Positions 1-7,370 of a stretch of DNA of 64,000 bases are shown here, piece after piece (within the stretch, counting starts at the first letter, position 1; each line of letters starts with the position of its first letter). The DNA is from JAILEN01 sp036723975 (GTDB taxonomy: Bacteria; Bacillota; Clostridia; Lachnospirales; Lachnospiraceae), in assembly GCA_036723975.1 (NCBI GenBank), contig DAIMGJ010000004.1:83919-147918 (forward strand), written 5' to 3'. The notes under the pieces are model-generated. The model had not been told where the DNA came from, searched no databases, and was given only the letters and a program-made list of their open reading frames with translations. A program made the position numbers and the translations under genes.

Positions 1-149
1 ATGGCCATGATTATGAAATCCGGATCTGTAACAAACACATACATCAGTGCAATCAAAAGAATCGCCGTAATAATGCCGGCTCCGATTGCACTAAGTTTTG
101 ATCGAAGCATAATTCGATCTGTCTCCTGTCTTTTCATGTCTTTGTCCAT
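1..149 (-). CDS. Membrane protein, N-terminal part only (cut by window edge)
   Basis: Only the first 49 codons are inside the window. They read MDKDMKRQETDR, a charged start, followed by one hydrophobic stretch around residues 22-41 (GAGIITAILLIALMYVFV). This looks like a signal anchor or first membrane helix with the N-terminus inside. A purine-rich stretch (GGGGAAAAG) lies just before the ATG. The gene is downstream of tRNA-Arg on the same strand and no clear terminator separates them. The family is not recognised, and what is visible does not allow a function to be named. Confidence 0.5.
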   Translation of the reverse strand, partial: MDKDMKRQETDRIMLRSKLSAIGAGIITAILLIALMYVFVTDPDFIIMA

Positions 150-184
150 AAGCTTTTCCCCTACTTCTCCTTTTTTATAAATAC

Positions 185-256
185 TGCTCCCTACCAGAAT
201 CGAACTGATAACTAATCCTTAGGAGGGACTTGTTATATCCATTTAACTAAGGGAGC
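185..256 (-). tRNA. tRNA-Arg(CCU)
   Basis: The minus strand folds as a tRNA. The acceptor stem is GCTCCCT with AGGGAGC, the D stem GTTA with TAAC, the anticodon stem AGTCC with GGATT around the loop CTCCTAA (anticodon CCU, reading AGG), and the T stem ATCAG with CTGGT around TTCGATT. The variable loop is short and CCA is not encoded. It reads the rare AGG arginine codon. It starts 4 bases beyond the stop of the DUF3881 gene, so the two may be co-transcribed. Confidence 0.82.
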
Positions 257-259
257 CTT

Positions 260-1132
260 TTATGCGCGGATGCTTCCCTGCATCCAGATGTCACCCTTGA
301 ATCGCCTACCCACCATCGGCTCTCCCAATACGTCTCTTTCGTTAATACAAAGCTCAAATTCTACATCATTGCAATTAAGAGTCATGATATAAATCCCCTC
401 CATTGTAAAATGGTTTATGACTCTTTTTACATCTAAAATCGTTCCAAGAACACTGTATTTGTCACTTTCGATACCGTTTGGCATCACATAGGAATTTACA
501 ATGCTTAAAACATCTTCGTTCTCAACGCGTCGGGAAATCTCGCTGTAAGTATCCATTTCATCAATGGACAACTCTTCAAAGGCCTCATGGTCTCCCTGTC
601 TGGCCTGTCGAATCAATTCCGAACGACGCTCTGAGTTTTTGCGAATCTTTTGTCTTTCAAGCTCCGTAGAATAAATCGGAAGTAAAATCTTTCCATGGCT
701 ACCCAATGCGCTCAGGGCAATCCCTCTGGTTTCAAGATGTTTAAATCCCGGTTCTTCGTATTTTAGTATGCTTATGACATCCTGAATGTAAAAAATGAGA
801 TCCACGCCAACCTTCGGCTCTTCACAAACGCCAAGATAGCATTCCTTTTCGGACTCACGAACAATGTCTACAGCTCCTGCTGTTGAAAAACGAGTCGCCT
901 CTCTGTATGGAAAATAGTAATCCATCACAAACTTCTCGTCTTCATCAAAAGTTCCTCGAAACGCAATTCCCATGCCGGGAACGATTTCTTTTCGCAACTC
1001 GCTAAATTCATATCCTTCGGAATCTATCGCTGAACTAACGTGCGTGGGAGATTTGACCGAATTGACAATAATCGTATTCATCTCGGATCTTCCGATATTG
1101 CGAAATCCGATAGATCTTAAATAACTATGCAT
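260..1132 (-). CDS. DUF3881 family protein
   Basis: A 290-residue soluble protein matching in sequence style and position the DUF3881 proteins found next to parB in Lachnospiraceae; its function is unknown. The start was set at MHSYLRSIGF because an AAGGAG site lies 4 bases before it; an upstream ATG 18 bases earlier has no such site. There is no signal peptide or membrane helix. The middle (about residues 155-195) is charged and probably helical, and both ends look alpha/beta. It has its own promoter and is followed closely by tRNA-Arg. Confidence 0.8.
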   Translation of the reverse strand: MHSYLRSIGFRNIGRSEMNTIIVNSVKSPTHVSSAIDSEGYEFSELRKEIVPGMGIAFRGTFDEDEKFVMDYYFPYREATRFSTAGAVDIVRESEKECYLGVCEEPKVGVDLIFYIQDVISILKYEEPGFKHLETRGIALSALGSHGKILLPIYSTELERQKIRKNSERRSELIRQARQGDHEAFEELSIDEMDTYSEISRRVENEDVLSIVNSYVMPNGIESDKYSVLGTILDVKRVINHFTMEGIYIMTLNCNDVEFELCINERDVLGEPMVGRRFKGDIWMQGSIRA

Positions 1133-1161
1133 GGGTCTCCTTATGTACAAACATATACTTA

Positions 1162-1190
1162 ATTATATAATACAAGGGGTTGAAATTCAA
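1162..1190 (-). promoter_or_regulatory. Promoter of the DUF3881 gene
   Basis: On the minus strand TTGAAT (1185-1190) is followed after 17 bases by TATAAT (1162-1167), about 30 bases before the DUF3881 start. The -35 box lies inside the terminator hairpin of the preceding gene, so the two signals share DNA. Confidence 0.65.
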
Positions 1191-1208
1191 TGAATTCAAC
1201 CCCTTTTT
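1174..1208 (-). terminator. Hairpin terminator after the DUF4446 gene
   Basis: The arms AAGGGGTTGAA (1174-1184) and TTCAACCCCTT (1195-1205) form a perfect 11-bp stem. It lies 8 bases beyond the DUF4446 stop. The T-run is weak on the minus strand (TTGTATTAT), so termination may be partial; on the plus strand the stem is followed by TTTTT. Confidence 0.6.
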
Positions 1209-1215
1209 AGTTTAC

Positions 1216-1713
1216 TTATTTTTCATTTTTCAAGGCTTCTTCCAGTGCCTGAATCTCTTCCTCAGCCAGGCCAATTACTGAGTTTCCGTCTATGATTTCT
1301 TTAACATAACTGTAGCAACCTTCTCTGGAATGAACGGTGTTAATAATATATCCGTCATTTTTCTCATTTAACATACATAATGCATAAGAAAGCTTACCGC
1401 CCATTTCTTCCAGCGCATCGTATTTTACAACTGCATATTTTTGGAATGCAAATTCCATACGCTTTTGAATGGCATTGATATTTCTTTCGTTGGCTGCATT
1501 GTTTTTGATAAGATCATCCACCTGCTCCAAGCGATAAACCAAAGTGTCTTCCAAAGACTTTGCTGTTTTTCCTTTCATGAATACTTCGTATCTTTTTCGA
1601 AGTTTGTTTATTTTGACCTGATTTACAATCATGATAATAATGAGGATAACAACTAATGCTGCCAATCCGATTACTACATAATCCGTACTAAATCCTAAAT
1701 ATTGCTCTATCAT
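1216..1713 (-). CDS. DUF4446 family membrane-anchored protein
   Basis: A 165-residue protein with one N-terminal membrane helix (about residues 12-32, rich in V, I and L), then a basic coiled-coil region and a cytoplasmic C-terminal domain. It matches DUF4446, a family of unknown function commonly placed after parB in Clostridia. The start is the ATG of MIEQYLG, which has a GGAG site 6 bases upstream; an in-frame TTG four codons earlier is less likely. It follows parB by 21 bases and is probably in the parAB operon. Confidence 0.78.
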   Translation of the reverse strand: MIEQYLGFSTDYVVIGLAALVVILIIIMIVNQVKINKLRKRYEVFMKGKTAKSLEDTLVYRLEQVDDLIKNNAANERNINAIQKRMEFAFQKYAVVKYDALEEMGGKLSYALCMLNEKNDGYIINTVHSREGCYSYVKEIIDGNSVIGLAEEEIQALEEALKNEK

Positions 1714-1734
1714 CTGTATCTCCAAACATTTGTT

Positions 1735-2637
1735 CTAGTCTTGCAATTTGCCCACGATTACATCCAACTCATCCTGAGAATAATATTCAATCTCAATTTT
1801 TCCTTTATTATTGTCTTTTGGATGAATACTTACTTTGGTTCCAAGAATCTGCTTTAACTTCTCCTCCAAATCACTGTATATCGCTTTCAGTTTTGGATCG
1901 ATATTATCATTGGGCTTTTTCTCGGAAACACCTTCGTTGATACGTTTGATTTCCTTTTCAAGTTCACGAACGGTCATGCCCTCATCCATAACTCGCTCTG
2001 CCAAAGGATATTGATCCTCGATTTTGTTTAAGGACAGAATGGTTCTTGCGTGTCCGGAAGAAAGGGTTCCGTCTATAACCATTTGCTGAACTTTTTCATC
2101 CAATTTCAAAAGACGCATGGAGTTGGTGATTACCGCTCTACTCTTAGAAACAATCTCTGCCACTTCGTCCTGCTTATATCCAAATCGGTCGATTAAATCT
2201 TTGTACGCCAAAGCTTCTTCAATCGGATTTAAATCTTCTCGTTGAAGATTCTCAATCAAACGAATCTGAACAATCTGTTCTTCGGTCAGATCCATGATTC
2301 GAACCGGCACTTCTTTCAGACCCGCCATCTTAGATGCACGCCATCTTCGTTCACCGGCAATCAATTCATAATAACCATCTCTTTTTACGACAACGAGAGG
2401 TTCGATTACACCATGCTTTTTAATGGAATCAGATAATTCCAAAAGCTTATCATCATCGAATGTTTTACGTGGCTGATTCTTGTTAGGTTCAACTTCATTA
2501 ATACTTAAATTAATCCAGCCGGCCGGCTGATTATCGTTTTCGTTTCCCGTGGAACCTTGGTCAGCTGCTGCAATGTTTTTATTTACAATAAGGGAATCCA
2601 GTCCCTTTCCAAGTCCACCCTTTTTCTTTGTTGCCAT
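1735..2637 (-). CDS. parB: ParB/Spo0J chromosome-partitioning protein
   Basis: A 300-residue ParB that binds parS sites and, as a CTP-dependent clamp, spreads on DNA to load SMC and stimulate ParA. The N-terminus has the typical GLGKGLDSLI motif. The CTP-binding domain shows the GERRWRAS box near residues 94-101 and ENLQRE, followed by a helix-turn-helix (DEVAEIVSKSRAVITNSMRLL) and a C-terminal dimerisation region. It starts 15 bases after parA on the same strand. Three parS sites lie within 2 kb upstream. Confidence 0.95.
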   Translation of the reverse strand: MATKKKGGLGKGLDSLIVNKNIAAADQGSTGNENDNQPAGWINLSINEVEPNKNQPRKTFDDDKLLELSDSIKKHGVIEPLVVVKRDGYYELIAGERRWRASKMAGLKEVPVRIMDLTEEQIVQIRLIENLQREDLNPIEEALAYKDLIDRFGYKQDEVAEIVSKSRAVITNSMRLLKLDEKVQQMVIDGTLSSGHARTILSLNKIEDQYPLAERVMDEGMTVRELEKEIKRINEGVSEKKPNDNIDPKLKAIYSDLEEKLKQILGTKVSIHPKDNNKGKIEIEYYSQDELDVIVGKLQD

Positions 2638-2652
2638 CTATATTTGCCCTTT

Positions 2653-3414
2653 CTATCTGGAAATCACTTCTTTTGCTAAATTACGATAACTCTCTGCTCC
2701 GGCAGATTTTCCATCATATAAGTTAATCGGCAATCCATTGGATGGAGCTTCAGCCAAACGAACATTTCTCGGAATGATGGTCTTATATACGTAAGCTTGT
2801 AAGTTTTCTTTTACAGTATCCACTACGTCAGATGATAGATTTGTTCTGGAATCATACATAGTAAATACTACACCATCAATTTCCAGTTTTGAGTTTAATC
2901 GCTCCTTTACCAAGTCAATTGTGTGCATCAACTGTGCGATTCCTTCCAATGCATAGTACTCACACTGAATCGGAACCAAAACGCTATCGGATGTAGTTAA
3001 AGCATTGATTGTCAACATATTCAAAGATGGCGGGCAATCTATGATGATAAAATCATAATCATCCTTTATATAGTCAACTTCATTCTTTAAAATATATTCT
3101 CTTTCATTTCTTCCCAGAAGTTCAATTTCTGCTCCGGCAAGATCAACGTCAGACGGAATTACCTTGAGATTATCAATTTCTTCAACCCCATACATACTTT
3201 CACGAACTGTACATTCGTCCAACATTAATTGATAAACTGTATTCTCCAAACTATCTTTATCCAAACCAAATCCACTGGTGGTATTTCCCTGGGGATCCAA
3301 ATCGATAACTAAGACTTTTTTTCCTTGTTCAGCAAGACATGCCGAAAGATTGATGGCGGTTGTTGTCTTTCCAACGCCACCTTTTTGGTTAGCAATTGCA
3401 ATAATTCTTCCCAT
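2653..3414 (-). CDS. parA: ParA/Soj partition ATPase
   Basis: A 253-residue ParA-type ATPase of the MinD/ParA family. The deviant Walker A motif KGGVGKTT begins at residue 11, and the Walker B-like strand FIIIDCPPS is present. It binds DNA non-specifically as an ATP dimer, works with ParB in origin segregation, and in relatives also regulates DnaA. The length is usual for Soj and there is no extra N-terminal DNA-binding domain. It is the first gene of parA-parB-DUF4446. Confidence 0.95.
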   Translation of the reverse strand: MGRIIAIANQKGGVGKTTTAINLSACLAEQGKKVLVIDLDPQGNTTSGFGLDKDSLENTVYQLMLDECTVRESMYGVEEIDNLKVIPSDVDLAGAEIELLGRNEREYILKNEVDYIKDDYDFIIIDCPPSLNMLTINALTTSDSVLVPIQCEYYALEGIAQLMHTIDLVKERLNSKLEIDGVVFTMYDSRTNLSSDVVDTVKENLQAYVYKTIIPRNVRLAEAPSNGLPINLYDGKSAGAESYRNLAKEVISR

Positions 3415-3454
3415 AATTTCTCCTTTTCCTTATATATCTCATCAAGCAGAGTCT

Positions 3455-3463
3455 ATTATATCA
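3455..3463 (-). promoter_or_regulatory. Extended -10 promoter of parA
   Basis: On the minus strand the sequence GTGATATAAT gives an extended -10 (TG, one base, TATAAT) about 40 bases upstream of parA. No good -35 box is visible at the proper distance, as expected for extended -10 promoters. An identical 10-base string precedes mnmE. Confidence 0.55.
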
Positions 3464-3549
3464 CTTCCTATTTTCTAATTCTATGAGAGATTTTTAATGT
3501 TTTTTTCTCCTATACTAGATATAGTTGTTTATATTATTCTTTTTTAAAA

Positions 3550-3565
3550 TGTTTCACGTGAAACA
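3550..3565. promoter_or_regulatory. parS site 1
   Basis: The 16-base palindrome TGTTTCACGTGAAACA matches the bacterial parS consensus exactly. It lies 136 bases upstream of parA and is the expected loading site for ParB. Confidence 0.92.
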
Positions 3566-3645
3566 TTTTTGACAAATCTAGATTTATTTCGAGGTATAAA
3601 TTTGTTCTACTATATCTTGTAGTTTTCATGGATTTCGCTCCAAAA

Positions 3646-3661
3646 TGTTTCACATGAAACA
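3646..3661. promoter_or_regulatory. parS-like site 2 (one base off)
   Basis: TGTTTCACATGAAACA differs from perfect parS by one base in the central CACGTG. It lies 80 bases from site 1, so ParB probably binds it, perhaps more weakly. Confidence 0.8.
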
Positions 3662-3759
3662 TTTATCTGCCACCCATATCTTGTGGGTTACAAATTATTT
3701 TCACCTTCGGATTAAATCTTTGTATAGATTTTTTAGAAATTATAAATGAAATATTAAAA

Positions 3760-3979
3760 TCCCGGGCAACCATACATCAAGTTTCGCACCAGGGTTGTTC
3801 GCCTAATGAAATTACAAAAACCGTTTTGGAATATTTGCACCGCGTCTTAAGTCGCATCCATGCTCCTGCGACGCTCTCGGCACCATCCGGGTGCCTCTCA
3901 CAAATATTTTGCAAAACGATTTTTTATTTCATTGGCTCTCACCTAAAAGTGCTTCAACCTAATGTATGGCTGTCCGGGA
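3760..3979. repeat. Element C: 220-nt long imperfect palindrome
   Basis: The ends CCCGGGCAACCATACAT (3761-3777) and ATGTATGGCTGTCCGGGA pair almost fully. Further in, AATGAAAT and AAAACCGTTTTG near 3808-3832 face CAAAACGATTTTTTATTTCATT near 3921-3943. The tip has two small hairpins (GTCGCA with TGCGAC; GGCACC with GGGTGCC). It contains no open reading frame of note and lies between parS site 2 and family A copy A1. No other copy was found in this window. It could be a structured RNA or a non-coding mobile palindrome. Confidence 0.6.
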
Positions 3980-4025
3980 CTTAACATTTGCCAATTAAAT
4001 AATACAGTTAGCAAGAACAATATCA

Positions 4026-4196
4026 GTGTTTGGCGTGGATGTCATATTTCCGACAGTCATCCGCGGAGCATTCCGAGAATCCGTCGTATGTCTGTTGAAT
4101 CTCGAAGGCTTTCCTGAGAGATTCTTTACAGACATTCGACTAGTCGAGGTAAAGCGGAGACGGTGCCGAGGAAATATGAGCATCCATCCCAAACAC
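4026..4196 (+). repeat. Family A long-hairpin repeat, copy A1
   Basis: This is the first of three copies. The outer arms GTGTTTGG (4026-4033) with CCAAACAC (4189-4196), GGATG with CATCC, and CATATTTCC (4043-4051) with GGAAATATG (4170-4178) pair perfectly. The tip is TGTCTGT (4089-4095) with ACAGACA (4128-4134) plus AATCTC with GAGATT. The shared core GCGGAGACGGTGCCGAGG lies near 4154-4171. It sits 26 bases beyond the stop of the leftward coiled-coil gene, in the gene-free stretch 3415-4221, whose other contents are two parS sites and element C. Confidence 0.75.
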
Positions 4197-4221
4197 GTTA
4201 CTGTCTTTTTATTAATAATAA

Positions 4222-4695
4222 TTATCGAAGGAGCGATTCCAGTTCGATCTTTGCGCGGATTGGATCCTGCGGAAGAAATGATAACACAAGATGTAGTTTA
4301 TCTAAATCTACTGACCCACTACATAATGTTTCACGTGAAACATTTGAAGGATTTGGTTCAGACTCGGGAAGAGAAGATTTTGTCTCTAACTCTCTTCTGG
4401 CCTGCCGAACTTCATGGATACGATTGTCTATGAAAGAAAATTCTTTTTCTTCTTTAGATTTGGATTCCAACAAATCTGCCAGTAGCTGATTTAATTCGTC
4501 CAACTTTTCGATATTTTTTTCTGCAATTGGCCTTGGAGTAAAATCCGTAAAAAACCCCTGGTTTTCTTCCTTAATCAGTTGGATCATCTTTTCTGTCTCA
4601 TGTATCTTTACTTCGATATCTTCCAACAGGGATTTCTTAGTCATAAGATTTTCTTTCAATTCATTTTCATAGGAATCCAATAATTCTAAAATCAT
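4222..4695 (-). CDS. Coiled-coil protein carrying an internal parS
   Basis: A 157-residue, highly charged and helical protein. Residues 1-105 read as coiled coil (for example ELKENLMTKKSLLEDIE and LNQLLADLLESKSKEEKEF), followed by a short tail. There is no membrane helix and no recognised enzyme motif. A GAGGA site precedes the ATG by 6 bases. It lies between rsmG and parA, all leftward. Residues near 118-123 (VSRET) are encoded by a perfect parS, so DNA-level constraint shapes this part of the protein. The family is not recognised. Confidence 0.7.
   Translation of the reverse strand: MILELLDSYENELKENLMTKKSLLEDIEVKIHETEKMIQLIKEENQGFFTDFTPRPIAEKNIEKLDELNQLLADLLESKSKEEKEFSFIDNRIHEVRQARRELETKSSLPESEPNPSNVSRETLCSGSVDLDKLHLVLSFLPQDPIRAKIELESLLR
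4327..4342. promoter_or_regulatory. parS site 3, inside a coding sequence
   Basis: TGTTTCACGTGAAACA is a perfect parS 16-mer. It lies within the coiled-coil gene and encodes the peptide VSRET on the minus strand. Together with sites 1 and 2 it makes a three-site cluster over about 800 bases on the left side of oriC. Confidence 0.92.
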
Positions 4696-4733
4696 AAAAT
4701 TTCCTCGATACTTTTATATACCCTTAAAACTTT

Positions 4734-5462
4734 CTATTTTAAAGGTTCCTTACTTGGAACACCTGCTTTTCTCGGATACTTCTTTGAACAAGATTTCTCT
4801 TTTTTAACTTCAAGAAGAGAACGCTTCATATCGGAATGCGGTAATTCAAAGCGAACAATTCTGTCTACCTTTCCACCCAACAGAGAAACAGCTTTTCCGG
4901 ACTCGGTCAACTCTTCATCAATCGTCTCCGTCTTATAGGAAACAAATGATCCTCCTACTTTTACAAACGGTAGACAATATTCGGATAGGGTAGAAATATT
5001 TGCAACCGCTCGAGATAAAACCAAATCATAGTTTTCTCTATGTTCCGGTTTTCTGGCAAACTCTTCTGCCCGACCATGAATTAAAGATATATTCTTCAAA
5101 GATAAGGCTGCACTTACCTCATCCAAAAATTTAATGCGTTTATTCAAAGAATCGAATAAAACAAATTCAACTTCCGGATACAAAATCTTTAATGGCATAC
5201 CCGGAAATCCTGCTCCGGTTCCAAGGTCCAATACCCTTCCCTGAAAATCGGATAAATTTATAATTTCTATCAACGATAAACTATCTATAAAATGTCGAAG
5301 TACAACATCATCCCACTCAGTAATTCCGGTGAGATTCATAACCTTGTTTTTCTCAACCAGCATTTCATAGAAAGTAGTAAGACCCTCTCGTTTCTTATCA
5401 TCAATCGGGATATGCTTATTTTCACAATATTCATTTATTAAATTGAAATTATATTTATTCAT
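4734..5462 (-). CDS. rsmG: 16S rRNA (guanine-527-N7)-methyltransferase RsmG
   Basis: A 242-residue class I SAM methyltransferase of the GidB family, which methylates G527 of 16S rRNA. The SAM-binding motif VLDLGTGAGFPGMPL lies near residues 69-83, and the RsmG signatures VMNLTGI (near 41) and LSRAVANI (near 150) are present. The length is normal. It follows mnmG by 12 bases on the same strand, the usual gidA-gidB order. Confidence 0.95.
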   Translation of the reverse strand: MNKYNFNLINEYCENKHIPIDDKKREGLTTFYEMLVEKNKVMNLTGITEWDDVVLRHFIDSLSLIEIINLSDFQGRVLDLGTGAGFPGMPLKILYPEVEFVLFDSLNKRIKFLDEVSAALSLKNISLIHGRAEEFARKPEHRENYDLVLSRAVANISTLSEYCLPFVKVGGSFVSYKTETIDEELTESGKAVSLLGGKVDRIVRFELPHSDMKRSLLEVKKEKSCSKKYPRKAGVPSKEPLK

Positions 5463-5474
5463 ATGTAAAATTCT

Positions 5475-7358
5475 TTATTTTAAATACTTTGCCTGTTCCA
5501 AGTACACCAACAAAACAGAAATATCCGCAGGAGATACTCCTGAAATTCTGGAAGCTTGCCCAATATTTAACGGGCGAAGTTTATTTAACTTCTGTCTTGC
5601 TTCAATTCTTAAGGAAGGTACATCATCATAATCAATTTCAGCAGGAATCTTCTTGCTTTCAATCTTTTTAAAATGTTCCACCTGTTTAATCTGTCTGGTA
5701 ATATATCCCTCATACTTAATATTGATATTGACCTGCTCCCGAACTTCTTCCGGAAGATCCGGTCGTTCTTCATCAATCGGGGCAAGCAAATCATAGGAGA
5801 GTTCCGGTCGACGAATCAAATCACAAAACTTCACGCCATTTGTTACAGGAATAGAATCCAATGACACAAGCAAATCATTTACCTTTTTGTTGGAACCGAT
5901 ATTCTTTTCCTTTACACGGGCAATTTCTTTTTCGATTAACTCTTCTTTTTTACATACCCAGTCATAACGTTCATCCGAAATCAATCCAATCTCATGACCA
6001 ATCTTAGAAAGACGAAGATCTGCGTTGTCCTGTCGTAAAAGGAGACGATATTCCGCTCTTGAAGTCATCATGCGGTAAGGTTCATGACTTTCTTTTGTAA
6101 CTAAATCATCAATCAGTACACCGATATAGCTTTCGCTTCGATCTAATACAACCTGGTCGCGACCTAAAACTTCAAGGGCCGCATTTATTCCGGCAACAAG
6201 TCCCTGGGCTGCAGCTTCTTCATACCCGCTACTTCCGTTGAACTGTCCGCCAGCAAAAAGACCTTTTATCTTTTTAAACTCCAGTGTTGCATATAACTGA
6301 TTTGCATCAATGCAATCATATTCAATTGCATAAGCATTTCGAACAATCGTTGCATGCTCAAGTCCGGGAACCGTATGATACATTTCATACTGCACATCCT
6401 CCGGCATGGAAGAAGACATTCCGGAAATATACATTTCATTTGTATAAAGTCCTTCCGGCTCAACAAACAACTGATGACGTTCCTTATCGGCAAACTTTAC
6501 CACTTTATCTTCGATAGAGGGGCAATATCTAGGACCTGTTCCTTCAATTACTCCGGAGTACATGGGGGAACGATCTAAATTTTTACGAATAATATCGTGG
6601 GTCTTTTCATTTGTATAAGTTAAATAACAGGAAACCTGTTTCTTTTGAATGGAATCCGGATCTGTTGTAAATGAAAACGGCACAATACGTTCATCACCAA
6701 ACTGTTCTTCCATCTTGGAATAATCAATGGTACTTCCATCAATTCGAGCAGGCGTTCCGGTTTTAAAACGACGAAGCTCTATTCCGTTTTTCTCCAAAGA
6801 TGCACTTAATGTATTTGCAGCTTTTAAACCATTCGGGCCGGTATACTCAATTACGTCTCCGTAAAGGCAACGAGCTTTTAAGTAAGTTCCGGTACAAAGA
6901 ACAACTGCCTTACAATGATAGGTACCACCGGAAAATGTTTTCGCACCAACAATTTTTCCGTCTTCCACCATAATCTCGGAAACTTCTGCCTGGCGCAAAG
7001 TTAAATTATCCTGAGCCTGAAGAGTTTTCTTCATTTCAACGGAATACTGTAATTTATCTGCCTGAGCGCGAAGCGAATGAACTGCAGGACCCTTTGACTT
7101 ATTTAACATTTTTGACTGCAAAAATGTTTTATCAATATTAATGCCCATCTGTCCGCCAAGAGCATCCAACTCTCTTACCAAATGACCCTTGGAGCTTCCT
7201 CCAATATTTGGATTACATGGCATAAGCGCAACAGAATCCATACTTACAGTAAAAATAATCGTTTTAAGTCCTAAGCGTGCACATGCCAAAGCAGCCTCGC
7301 ATCCTGCGTGGCCTGCACCAACAATCACAACGTCATAGGTTTCTTCTACAACTGACAT
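5475..7358 (-). CDS. mnmG: tRNA uridine 5-carboxymethylaminomethyl modification enzyme MnmG
   Basis: A 627-residue FAD enzyme (GidA) that with MnmE modifies U34 of tRNAs reading two-fold split codon boxes. The dinucleotide-binding motif VIVGAGHAGCEAA is at residues 10-22. The signatures MPCNPNIGGSSKGH, RFKTGTPARIDG and AGQFNGSSGYEEAAAQG are all present, as is the C-terminal helical MnmE-interaction domain (INIKYEGYI). The length is usual. It is followed by rsmG and preceded by mnmE at 12 bases. Confidence 0.97.
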   Translation of the reverse strand: MSVVEETYDVVIVGAGHAGCEAALACARLGLKTIIFTVSMDSVALMPCNPNIGGSSKGHLVRELDALGGQMGINIDKTFLQSKMLNKSKGPAVHSLRAQADKLQYSVEMKKTLQAQDNLTLRQAEVSEIMVEDGKIVGAKTFSGGTYHCKAVVLCTGTYLKARCLYGDVIEYTGPNGLKAANTLSASLEKNGIELRRFKTGTPARIDGSTIDYSKMEEQFGDERIVPFSFTTDPDSIQKKQVSCYLTYTNEKTHDIIRKNLDRSPMYSGVIEGTGPRYCPSIEDKVVKFADKERHQLFVEPEGLYTNEMYISGMSSSMPEDVQYEMYHTVPGLEHATIVRNAYAIEYDCIDANQLYATLEFKKIKGLFAGGQFNGSSGYEEAAAQGLVAGINAALEVLGRDQVVLDRSESYIGVLIDDLVTKESHEPYRMMTSRAEYRLLLRQDNADLRLSKIGHEIGLISDERYDWVCKKEELIEKEIARVKEKNIGSNKKVNDLLVSLDSIPVTNGVKFCDLIRRPELSYDLLAPIDEERPDLPEEVREQVNINIKYEGYITRQIKQVEHFKKIESKKIPAEIDYDDVPSLRIEARQKLNKLRPLNIGQASRISGVSPADISVLLVYLEQAKYLK

Positions 7359-7370
7359 ATATTACCTTTC

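Noticed and set aside
3760..3979. CRISPR array
   Set aside because: No repeated unit with regular spacers; the structure is one long palindrome.
3995..4433. Open frames across the parS/element region on both strands
   Set aside because: They run through palindromic element A1 and over the coiled-coil gene, have no ribosome sites and no recognisable protein sequence.
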